This document shows positions 23,104 to 34,500 of a stretch of 64,000 nt of DNA, in pieces. Below the pieces are notes generated by a model that was not told the origin of the DNA, searched no databases, and saw only the letters and a list, made by a program, of their open reading frames with translations. How positions within the stretch are numbered: the first letter of the stretch is position 1; each line of letters starts with the position of its first letter. The stretch is from Rhabditophanes sp. KR3021 (taxonomy: Eukaryota > Nematoda > Chromadorea > Rhabditida > Alloionematidae): assembly GCA_963281155.1 (NCBI GenBank), contig CAUJLY010000003.1:7254001-7318000 (forward strand), in the 5' to 3' direction. Both the position numbers and the translations under genes were made by a program.

Positions 23104-25305
23104 TTAAGTAGGCAATCTAGTTTCTCTATTAGAATGTATTTTGTCAAAGAAAACTAAAAGCAAGAAAAACAAAATAGTTGTAGTTGAAAAGATTACCAAA
23201 AGAACCCTATCAATCACATTTGACAAATATTCCCATTCCAAAGCAGCACGTCTTTGCATCTTTTGTTTTTTGATATTTAATAATGGCAGGTCAAAGACTT
23301 TTGAACTGGAAGACATGTTCGAGATTCGGGAGTCTTTTGCTCTTGTGGTGGGAGCGTTTTTGTTTTTTGTGATTGGCAATCTTAGACTACGGTTCATATT
23401 TTGTTCTCTTACTAAATTAGTGTATTGCCTCGTTATCAAATCCATCCTTTTTTGGTAGTCATAAACAGAGTTGTTTTTAAGATGATCAGATATCATTTCA
23501 AAAAATTCAGATGACCTCGTATCTTCACTAACTTCTTGCAAATATTTCACCAATAAAGGGTCCATCGCACTTGTAGACATTCTCTTTTCATTAATAAATC
23601 CAAATTCAGTCCAGATTTCAACCAATTGAAAGGGAGGTTCCAAAACAATCCACCACAAATATCTTTTCAACAACACATTTCGAATTGTCTTAGGGATTGG
23701 AATTGATGTCAGTTTTTTCCTATGTATAAACAGAACTATTGTGGCCAAAAATGTCCCAAACACAATCACAAAGATGATGCAAATATAATACCATCCCATC
23801 AACGGCACATATGTAGATGTATTGGGCATTTTGCCATTGATCATCAATAACATAATTGACAATGTTAATAAAGTATTTATACCAAGATACAGCTTTTCAT
23901 CTCGCTCAGAACTAGTACTAGAGGGGGTAAAAAATCCAGTAACAGCAACAACCGTGATAATTGCCGTCGGAACCTTGAACACGTATTTTAATTAAAAAAT
24001 GAATACATAAACACCACTTACCACCAAATTTATAATATAATACAAAGGTTTTCTCTTGATAACTAAATGTGCATATAAAATAATCCAAGGCTTTTCACAG
24101 CACTTAAATTTGGTAGGAACTCTTTCGAATTTAAAACTAACAACATCCCACTCTTCATCAATAGCCATATTATTTAAATTGACATCTTCACGAGTAGGGT
24201 AATAGTCTATGGTTGAGGAGTCATGAGTCCAGGATGAGATTATAAAGCTGCAGTTTTGTTGATCATATGGAAACCATTTGACAAGCATTCGACACGACAA
24301 TTTGTAGATGGCTGGAAACATCAACATTACGGAGGCTCCTTTTGTGCTGTTATGGTTTGCATCTACTATGGCATTCATTAGAGATTCAGTCTTTTTTTGT
24401 TCTAATATTTCACTATTATACAAGTAGGTGTCTATAATGGCAAATCATATTGTAAAAAAGTCAAAGGGAATTAATATTTAATTTTGGGAAAATAAATATT
24501 ATCAACTATAAAAACGAAACTTAGCTGGAAATAAAAACTCTAATAATTATAATAAATGAGGGCCTCAATTAATGTTTCCTTTAAACTAACTGAAAATAAA
24601 AAAGTATTAATTAGTTTAAAAGATAAAATCATTTACCCAGGCACCCATATCTCATCATAAGGTACGATAATTCGTTTGATGCCATCATACTCCTCTGGGG
24701 ACCAATTTAAAAATTGCTATAAAGAAACATTTTAATAGCATTAGCTAAAGAGACCACTCACATCAAACCATTCCTGCACCATCCATACATTAACCACGAT
24801 AGATTGTGAACGTTCATTCTGTGAAAGTCAAGAAAATTAATAATTTAGTATATATCGAACAACTTACCACCTCCAGTATTTGATATAAGCTCATGGACAA
24901 GTTGATTCTGGTGGATGAGGTATGGTCAATTTGGGGATGGACAGTCTTTTCATAATAATCTGGATCTAAAATCTCCTCGACCAATCTACGGTACGGGGAA
25001 TGTAATTCTTCATCAACTAAATCTCTAATCAAATTGGTCGTATCCATGGATTTTGGTGGCTGAGTGGTGGGATGGTTGTTGGGTGTTGTGTTTGGATGTA
25101 TGGGAGTATTTTTAATTAATTTGAAGTTTTGGCCACTGTCATTTGGGTCATTTTTGGTGGAACCAGAAAAGGGTTTCAATCTGTCCACGAATACTTTTAC
25201 TGTTGAGGAGTTGTTGAGTTCGAATATTTTGGGTTGTTGGTGGTGGCGTTGGGAAGTAATTATATTCAGGAAAATAAATAAAATACAATATTGAAAAAAT
25301 GTCAT
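23104..25305 (-). CDS. Nicotinic acetylcholine receptor-like Cys-loop channel subunit (alpha-type)
   Basis: Exons 24868-25305, 24762-24818, 24637-24716, 24022-24431 and 23104-23973. The ATG follows an ATTTTAG acceptor by two bases and starts a signal peptide (MTFFQYCILFIFLNIITS). A long low-complexity Asn/Pro/Thr linker precedes the ligand-binding domain. The Cys loop CRMLVKWFPYDQQNC has the required 13 residues between cysteines. Loop C carries the vicinal pair (KFKCCEKPW) typical of alpha subunits. M1-M3 lie in exon 5, then a long cytoplasmic loop and M4 (LLVIFSTTTILFFLLLVFF). It should be part of an acetylcholine- or choline-gated channel. At the exon 3/4 junction the only GT donor leaves the frame off by one base; removing one G from GGG (24636-24638) gives the expected IWVPDTYLYN. 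Confidence 0.87.
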
Positions 25306-27405
25306 ACCTAAAATGGGAGAAATATTTTTTTGAGTCAAAATAAAAAGGAACGGCCATTAACAATACATTTAATTGCTATTTTAGGTATTCCCAAAGTGTA
25401 TTTAAAAAGTTTTATTTACTATATTTTTACAATAAAAATAACAATAGAAAACGATGTCATTAAAGAGAAAACTTAATAATTTTGGGAGAGTGACAAATGG
25501 CGAAAAGGTCTCTACGAATTTAGGAGACAACTTGAGGTGGCATTCAGGGGGCTTTGGTAGGAAAAAGGCATAAAAGGTGGGAATGACTAAAAAGTCCAAC
25601 TTTATGCATGACTTTTCACATCCTTTTAATCAAACAAAGGTGCCTCGCCAAATTTTAATAAAATTGGGACCGAAAAAAATTAATAAATATTTAGTTTTAT
25701 GGAAATGTGGGGTAGTAAGGCACGACACCAGCAAAGTATACATTTATTCAGCATACAAATTACAAGCTTACCAAAAAAATACAATCTAACAATAACCAAA
25801 CAATTTGCCCAAAATCTGCTTCCTATTTTTTTTGTTATGACATAAAGTAATAAATATATTATATATATAAACTAACAAAAACAACTTTTTTAACTTATTT
25901 AAGGACCACGGCAAACATATACATTGTAGCATTTAACATGGTCGCAATTTTTTGTTTTAAAAGAAGTTATAAATGTTTAACTTTATCAAGATGATGATTA
26001 AAATAAAGAATGGAAAAGTATCATTTTGAGGAAATTCCGGTTTAGACATGATGTCCAGAAATAACATTTCACTCTAACTAAGACTAGAGTGATATCAACT
26101 TGAAAGACAAAAGTTCAATTTAGTTAATGAGAAAGTTTATTTTTTTATTACTTTTTTGGACAGACCATCGACGCAGTCAAAGACATCTGATAATGGCAAT
26201 GAAATATGCTTTATTATTTGAGTATTATTTGAGATTTGTTTTGGCCACAATTTGTTTTGTTGAATATTTAATAAAGGTTATGATTAATGAAACAATGCTA
26301 ATAAATAGACAAAAATAATTTGTTACCATCTGTTAATTGCTATGTTATATTTATTTTTACTTCTATTATTTAGTATCAATAGACCATAATAACTTTTTCA
26401 GTTGCTTTAGATGGGGAAAATATATTATAATTTTGTTCCTTCGCAAATTTGATTAATCTTATCTTTGTATAGGAGTGTATTATTTGGAGAGGGTGAATTT
26501 TGTTGGTGAACCATTATTAAAAGTCAATTAAAAAGATGACTATTTTCTATATTATGCAACAAGCATAATTTGAATATTTCGATATCAACAAACTGACAAC
26601 GGTACTTATATCTTTTGCAATTTGAATATAATTATATTTAATTTAAAGGTTCATTTGTGGAGAACATTTTTGTTTGTCAGATTTAAGGTGTGTAATGATG
26701 TTGGTTGGATGTTAGTGAAGAGATCGCTTACTCATTTTTTTACATATTTGGCATGGCGATATAGGGGCTGGTATTTGAGCTGTCTTGTTGAAAATTCCCC
26801 TTGATTACTTATACTCAAAAAGAATAATTTGAATGTTAGTAAATGGTATGTATGTCTTCACTTTATTGCATTAATTATCTTATTTTTAGATCTAATAGCA
26901 TGCTTTAATATGTGGTTGTCATGGTGTTGTTACATCATCTGCTCGGGGTAAATGGCAATCGGTAGAAGACTACATCAAATCACCATTCACCTATAAATTA
27001 AAAATTCTTATAAAATTCTAATTTACTTGTTAAATACCAATAAACGACTTTCTTTCTTGTTCTTTTTTTATCATCATTTGATTAACAATTGTGCCTTTCA
27101 ATATAAAACACAAAAATGGACTCCACTTCCAAAGATAATATTTGACTTGCAATCGGTGGTGTCTTTAATGTCCCGATCAAAAAAGTCAATACCACACACC
27201 ATTCCATATATACATTTATATATGTTTATGTGTATGTAACAACGTTCATTAATATTTATTTCTTATCTCTAAAGCAGACCTACACTACTGCAAAAAGGAA
27301 GTAACTAAAGTAATAGCTTTGTTTAAATAATTTATATTTGCTATATATTTTTTTGGTCATACTTAACTTTTTGTACAATTATATAAAATATATATATATC
27401 CATAT
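25306..27405. other. AT-rich intergenic, no gene recognised
   Basis: 2.1 kb between the channel and the Maf-like gene. Small ORFs near 25577, 26127, 26622 and 27027 have no domain or splice support. TA-rich microsatellite-like tracts occur near 25854-25870 and 27385-27400. Confidence 0.5.
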
Positions 27406-28056
27406 TTAGAAATCCCGTGAATTGTCATTGAACATTATTGCCGGCGACGTAGTATAATTTATTATCGGAGTTGATTGAGAACAGACAATGGAAAGATTGT
27501 TGTTGTTGAAGTCGTTTGCCCCGAAATTGCCACAAGGGCGCAAGTGAGAAGGTTGAAAAGTCTGTTGAATTGGGAGGTATTGAGGACTATTTCCTTCGTA
27601 AAATGCTAATCTGTTTCTTAGTTCGCAAAGTTGTTGTGTCAGGATTTGGATTTGGATGTCTTTTTCGTTGTTTTCAGCTGATAATGTCATATTTTTTTGG
27701 ACTCTTCTTTCTCGGCAACGAAGGGCATAGTGGCGGTTTTTTAAGGTACGTCTTTTTTGCTTTAGCTGACTGACTGTTGCTCTTTCTTGGCCCTGAAATT
27801 GGGTCAATCATTAAATTGGTCTATTTTGACTTACTTGCAAAAGTTGATTTAATTGCTTGACTGTAATGTTTTCAAGCTCACTATCAGTTATATTCATTTT
27901 TTGTCTCTTCATTCCCTTGTTGGTCATATTAATTTCCTGAATGCTACATCCGGAGTAGTTAGAATATTGTGAAATACTATCGTCCTTGTCACAATCCAGC
28001 ATATTATAAGAATCATTGTCATGGAGACTCGAATTCGACTCCATACTTAACAGCAT
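27406..28056 (-). CDS. Maf-type bZIP transcription factor (small)
   Basis: Exons 27835-28056 and 27406-27792 (42-nt intron) give 202 aa. After an acidic/Ser-rich N-terminus comes the extended homology region that only Maf proteins have (ITDSELENITVKQLNQLL), split from the basic region by the intron. The basic region is LKQKRRTLKNRHYALRCRERR, followed by a short leucine-zipper-like coiled coil and an Asn-rich tail. Mafs bind TGCTGAC-type elements as homodimers or with CNC/Fos partners. Here the usual NRGYAxSCR core reads NRHYALRCR, so DNA contacts may be altered. The zipper is short and irregular. It acts in the nucleus; targets are unknown. Confidence 0.88.
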
Positions 28057-29077
28057 TCACTTAAACTTTCCTCCAAATAAATGAATACTCTTGGATGACG
28101 GTAACTAAAAGAATATGGGTACAGATGAATATAAAAGTGAAAATGCGTCGTTTGCAAATATGATATACTTTTGACAACATTCTTTTTTATATGGGCAATC
28201 AAGAACAGCCGTTCATTGGTAGATACCAACGCTCCAGATACGCGGACTGATGTTATCTCGACTTTAATGTTATTATCAAATAATTTGGTTTTTACAAAAA
28301 ATTACTTATCTTTGAAACCATAAGTGATAAGGACGACGGAGCAAGGTAGTACAAGGTAAAGGGAAAGCATTTTTTCTCTTTTGTTACCTAATACTGGATA
28401 CCATTGTTTTCCCTACTTTGCTGACCACCATCACATGCAAAGCCTTTATTATTGAGTCATTTTTTTATAATTAGTCATAAGCACATTTTTATCATATACC
28501 ACACAACTCATTTTTTTAATTTGTTGTTACACATGGCTCCAATAAACTTTTTATATCACAATGTCAAAATTAATTAAGGAAGTAGTAATTATGCACGGGT
28601 TCAATCAACTTTTCCATCCCTCTTGCATGGCATTTTCAAATAGAAACACAATAATTCACTCTTTTTGTTGTCAAATTTATGTTTTCATACAAGATTCATG
28701 ATTGTATTTGCTTGTAAATACTTAGAATTGAATGTTGGCATTAGTTCAGTTTATTCGTTGTTCTTTTGGAGTATTTTGGATTTGAATGAAGATAGTTTTA
28801 GATACTTCACAAGTTTTACTTGATTCTTAAACAACTCCAAATAAACCTTCCATTATATTCTTTATGATCCACAACGAAGAATCATCTTAATAAAGGCATT
28901 TTGGTGATGAAAATGGTTGTAATTAAAAAGTACCTTAGACAGTACATCAGATATCCTAAAACTCTCACCTACACATAAATGAAGCCACCAAAATTAAATA
29001 TAATTTTTATTTAGATCTACCAACTACTAATTTCTTTTCTCAAATTATAAATTATGTCATTTAGTTGATTGTTATTA
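28057..29077. other. Intergenic, no gene recognised
   Basis: About 1 kb upstream of the Maf-like gene and downstream of the next gene. No supported ORF. Confidence 0.45.
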
Positions 29078-29948
29078 TCACTCCATTTGGTTTCTTTCCT
29101 TGTCAATGCAAACGGTAAAGTTTGTTGGATTGGCTGGTACCATTACAGCTTTGTAGCATTGCTTAAAAAGACAGACCGAATGCCTGTTGATCTCAGCAAC
29201 TGAAAACAAATTGTTTACAATATTATCCCTTATCTAAGAAATGATTAGCTGATGGGTGTGTCGATTACTTCTTTATGCTAAACTTATTTTTGACCCTTTT
29301 CAACACACACAAGCACTTACCTCTTCGAAGGGATCTTCTTCTGGGTCAAGTTGTGGGTCAGGAGGAAGAGGTGAGGGTAGGAGTGATTGCCTAGTAGCTT
29401 CAGTGCCAGTCCTTGGCCTTGCCAAGCCACCCAAACTTCCACCATGATTAACTGTTGATAAGACAGTTCGCATCGAATTTTGGATTGTATCTTTCATCAT
29501 CTCCGTCAATGGTTCATCTTCGCATTCTTGTTCTGGAACTTGGAGCAACAAGTTAGTGGGTTCCTTGATTTCAGTTGACTGCATTTTATCGTTTTGATAG
29601 CGGCGGCAGGAGTCTATTAGTTGAATGACATCATCATCCATGTTTTTCTTTTTGTGGTGGCTAGTTGCAACTGAAAAGGTTCGCTTAAATCGCAGGGGTT
29701 GACTCGACAGGGAGGTGGTAGGAAGGGTGTCTGTTTGCGTATGTATGTCATGCTTAGTACTACTCGTGCTGGAAATTATTGATGATTGATTATTAGCTAT
29801 GTGAAGTGATGCCGTGCGTGTAGGACAACTATACAAAGCAAAAGATAAGGATCAGTAGTTAGTTTAATGTATTTTACCTGTATGAAAGACTCTGCGTTGA
29901 TGATCTCGCCTTGGAGATTGATCTATTCTTCGTACTAGCTTCCGACAT
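29078..29948 (-). CDS. Unrecognised 244-aa protein, Ser/Thr-rich
   Basis: Three exons (29878-29948, 29321-29828, 29078-29233) join in phase. The ATG follows an acceptor-like TTAACAG by three bases. The N-terminal two thirds is a Ser/Thr/Gln-rich, probably disordered region. In the middle is a charged helix (MDDDVIQLIDSCRRYQNDKM), and an acidic Pro-rich segment (DPQLDPEEDPFEE) ends exon 2. The last exon holds the most globular-looking part (IRDNIVNNLFSVAEINRHSV, then CLFKQCYKAVMVPANPTNF). There is no signal peptide or membrane segment. I do not recognise the family; intact frames and three consistent splice junctions argue that it is a real gene. Confidence 0.65.
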
Positions 29949-30229
29949 TCCCTGTTAATGTTTTTAAATTAAGATTTAGCCACAGTTTTGTATTTAATGT
30001 TCAAATCTGTATTTAGGATACTTTTAAATGACCCTTCTTAAAATTAGTCTAAATGTGTTGAAGAGTAATTGGAAAATGGAGTTTCTTCTTGGTTACTTCA
30101 TAATTCGATTTGTTTTCTTCAAAATCAAGGGTAAAAGAGAACGTCCAAACGAAGGTCCAACAGTCTATCTACTAACCCATCAAGTAATCAGGAAGAAAGA
30201 GAAGATACTTTAACAAAATAAATCTCAAT

Positions 30230-31420
30230 TATATCCAACTAACCCAATTATTGTGAGGCGACGAAGAAAAGCCACCTACAGCAGTAGAGAAGATTACTCT
30301 GGTCATTGAAGAATATCATGAATTCTTGGATACTTTGATGATAGATAAGAAAACAAAGTAGCCCAATGAAAAGGCAGTTGGTGTGGGTGATGCTTTTTTG
30401 AAACTATTGCTAAGTTTAGAGTTTTCAGTGAGTAATGTAGGGCGAAGGCATTGGTATGTATAGTTTGGGAAAAGAAAGAAAATAAAAGTGCTTCATCATG
30501 TTGCCGTCCAAATACTCATCGTCGTCATAAGGGCCTTGGAGTATGGTACGGATCAAAGAATTAGAGGAAATGTGAATCGTAGATTAATTGAATGGTTCGG
30601 GTTATTTATGTTAATTAGAGAAATTAGTGCTAAATGTCCAGTATAAGGAAGTGATGGGAAATGGGTAATATATTTAGGCAAGGAAAGCCGTTCAAACATG
30701 TGTACCATATCACTACTGTTTTATCGATTGAATATTCTACTAGACTTGCTCATCCAAATTTGACAGATGTACCTACAGAAAGATGCACTTCCTTGATGCG
30801 ATTATTGGGGAAATTGCGGTGGAAGCGTATGGACACCACTTTTACTCTTAATTACTACACAATGTTTATGAATTAACAAAAGTTGCAGTTTCCGATGTAC
30901 AACGTAATAGAAAGATAGTCCTTTTGAATGGTTAGGATGTAAATCTGGGTCTGTGTCACCGTAAACAGACAAGAATTTATTACAAATCTTTGGAATGCAA
31001 AGAATGAAAAAGTTGTGTGCGGAAATCTATAGAAAGGACTTTAGTTACAACAGTAATGAGCTCTGTGGCAATCTGATGGTGAGATAAAAGTTGCTAGAGT
31101 CCGTGACTCTGTTGAAGAAGATGGGCATCTGTTTGGTGTTGTTGGATATTGAAGCGGATGTTGATTACAAGTCTTTTCCATTTGAAGAATTCATCAGCAA
31201 GATTGTATATGCATGTGTTAGTGGCGACATCGAAGACCGAGTATATAAACATCGCAAAAAAGTGGGGCAATTACTGAAAAAAGAATTTCCCTAAATCCTA
31301 AAGATATAATGTCATTTTGTTGAAGAGAGCAAAAGCTGGTGTGATGTACATTTGCGGATTGGATATTAATGAAAACAATCAAACTAAATAAAGTACCTAA
31401 AGCATCCATGTATCGTCACC
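30230..31420 (+). pseudogene. Disrupted coding remnants, unknown
   Basis: Above-background coding text in short frames: VEKITLVIEEYHEFLDTLMI before a TAG near 30350; a 71-codon frame at 30661-30876 (MGNIFRQGKPFKHVYHITT); a KVARVRDSVEEDGHLFGVVG piece before a TGA near 31155; and a frame to about 31294 with FEEFISKIVYACVSGDIEDR and a basic end. These fall in one order on one strand and could be one decayed gene. No family is recognised. Confidence 0.35.
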
Positions 31421-31548
31421 GAAATAGGTAAGGAAGCAATTCAGAAATTACACCAATCTTCTAATACATTGCCTTCTCATTTCTGGCTTTTGTATTATTT
31501 GATGCCCCTTCGCAAAAAGAGGCATTTTTTAATTTGTCCTGTAATTTT

Positions 31549-34500
31549 TCAAACCTGTGAATTTCCAAAATGACATCTTATCAGCTTTGTGGTGGTGTAT
31601 GAAGCTCTGACATTTTTCTCTGGATGCAGAAGAATGATGTAAATTTTGGGAAAAAACAATATCGCTAAAGCTATTGTTGCTGATAAGGAAAAAGAAAGTG
31701 AACTTGTTATTGCTTTGTTTCCAGTTCCAAAATGAAGAACGATAAATGCACACCAAACTACCAATGTACAATACATTGTAAAACCTATATACTTGGCTGA
31801 AAAGGGCATAGCGATTAATATTTGATATCAAAATTTTCAACTTTTATTTTTTAGATTTAACTTTATTTACTTTTATATCTTTAATAAACTTTATCAAAAG
31901 TATCTTTTTAAAGGACATTCTAAAAATGGTCCCAAAGACATCTTTTTCCGACACAACGCTCTTGGCGAAATTTTGTTAAGTTGGTCGTACAAGACATTGC
32001 TTAACTTTTTTATAATCTATTTTCTACTATACAATTTTTAAATTCCGTATCTTATTAATTTGTATCATTTAATTCTAGATGGATTCAGTTAAATTTGTGG
32101 TTGAAGAACGTAAAGAGACTGCCGCAAGAAAGGCGGTCAAAAATAGGAGTAAGAGACTCCGCAAAAGAGGTAAGAAAGCCCCTGATGCAGTCAATGTTGC
32201 CGTAAGTTTTACTTTCTATATTATAAGAATTAACCATTTCTAGGAACTTTATCCGACAATCAATTAAAATTTGCTCCCATCACCAATGGTCAACGCTTCA
32301 CCAGAAATAATAAAAAATAAGGTGCTTGAAAAGACGAGAGTGAATGCTCTCAAAGAAATCAGAAGATACCAAAGACCTATTGAACTAGTGTTTCTTAGGG
32401 TTCTTTTTAAGGATATCAATCCCTACCTCATTCATGTTAAAGAGTTATTACCGTGTCAAAGGATATGCAACTCGCGCTTTCACTATCTGGTCTAACTTAT
32501 AATTTTGTTATCTTTTTATTTTTCAATAAATCTTTTGTTCTTAAAATGAATCTATCTTGTTTTGGAAACATCTTGAAGAGGAAATTAAAAATCAAAGATA
32601 TGGAGATGATTTATATTATCTTCGAAAGGAATGTATCAGTGATGAAAACAAAGAAAAACTTTATGTTTTGATACTCGAAGAATTTAAAATGAAAGACGCT
32701 TTCGTTTACTCCAAAACAAAAGAATATAAAGGTGATCTGTCGAACAATGACTTCAACTACATAACTTTATAATATGTTGATTCTGATCTTCTTGATTAAA
32801 ATGATCATTGAAATTGTATTTTATTTTATCTTATTTTAATAAATATTTATCAAACGATCTAACTTTGCTATTTATAAATTTTGTAACCTTTTGAGACATA
32901 TTTTTAGTTTTTGAGTTAACTCCTGGCGGTTAATTGAAAAACACCACTATTTAGTGTGCACCCCTCAATATTTAAGCATAATTGTATAGTATGTAGAAAG
33001 GTGACCTTCTTGATTAATGTAATAACTAAAAATGTATTTTATGCCAACCTATTTTGATAAATATTTACAAAGCCAACTAACTTACCTTCATTAAAGTTTT
33101 CAGGCAAGTTACGTGTCTTGATTGCATAGAGAGTGCATAGAATAATTAGGAAGAGATTCCATAGAAATGGGGATAGGAAGGCTGGTGTTGAAGATAAGCA
33201 TATTAATACTACATCTCTAGGCAACAAATTGCTGTCGTGATCTGCTCGGGGCATTTCTTTGATTACTCCTACTGCTACTATTACAATTTGAATTCCAACA
33301 ATTATCCACGTTATGACTACTTGTGAAAAAGTTGACAGGAAACGAGGTTTTTTTGTTAGAATTCGTTTTTTGGATCCTGCTAAGATGCGAGCTATTCTAT
33401 TTGTTTTTGTTAGTAAGGCTGCATAAACAGCACTGAAAGCTATTGGAGGTAAAGTACGTGATATGAAACATGAGGCAAAGGTTGGTTTGGCCAATATAGC
33501 CAATGTAGCTCCATAACAGCCAATAATGCCACCCAAAATTATATAAGACAATTCACGAGTAGTTGACTTGACAACCGGAGTTGAGTTATGCTTCAAAAAG
33601 ACACCAATTGTGCAAAGAGTAATAATGATGCCAACAATAGCAAATATCAAAGCTCCCAAAACTTCAAAAGCTGACCATTCTATATATTGAACAGGAAGTG
33701 CTTTACATGTCAGTCTTTCTTCATCGGGCCAATAAGCCAAAGGACATGGATGACATTCATTTGAAGTTTCATTTAAATATTCATTAGCTGCACAATTTTC
33801 GCAAATCCAACAGCAGGCCATCGTTTCTCTTTTGCGTTGGCCGGAACCACATGGCTTGCTGCATACGGACTCTGGCACAGTATACGTGTTATCAAAAAAC
33901 TTTATGTCATTTCCAGGAATTAAGAGGGAATAATTTCCATCTGCTATTTGTCTATAATCACCAGCCAATTTATAGCCCCCATCTTCGCCCACATAATTAA
34001 GGATGTCATACCAGGCTGAAAATCAATTATTTGTTTTAATTAATCTTTTCACTTTTATTATCTTTATTTATACACTAAAGGACTAAAGTATTACCTGGTG
34101 CATCGCCATTCTGATCAAATCTAATATTTTGCTCAAATTCATCTGTAAAAGTGACATTGATCATATATTGATATAATAAAGTTCCGTTGATCGTTGCCAT
34201 CTCCGGGCAATTCTTAAATTCCGTTGTCAATCCACACCTATCACTATACATTTTTTCCAAAGCATCAGCGACTACTCTTACTGCATTGCTTACTTGAGAC
34301 AGCTTTGGGTCCTGAACAGTCAAGTTAAAATCTCATTCTTTGGGAGTCATTTTATATTATTAGCTTAAAAAGACCCTTCATTTTATAAAAGTTTACTTTA
34401 ATGAAAAATGGCAATCACATTCCTAAATAATGCTACTTCTCATTTTTTCCCTCGACCCTAATATAAATATGTGGAAAGCACATCAAACATATAAAGGATA

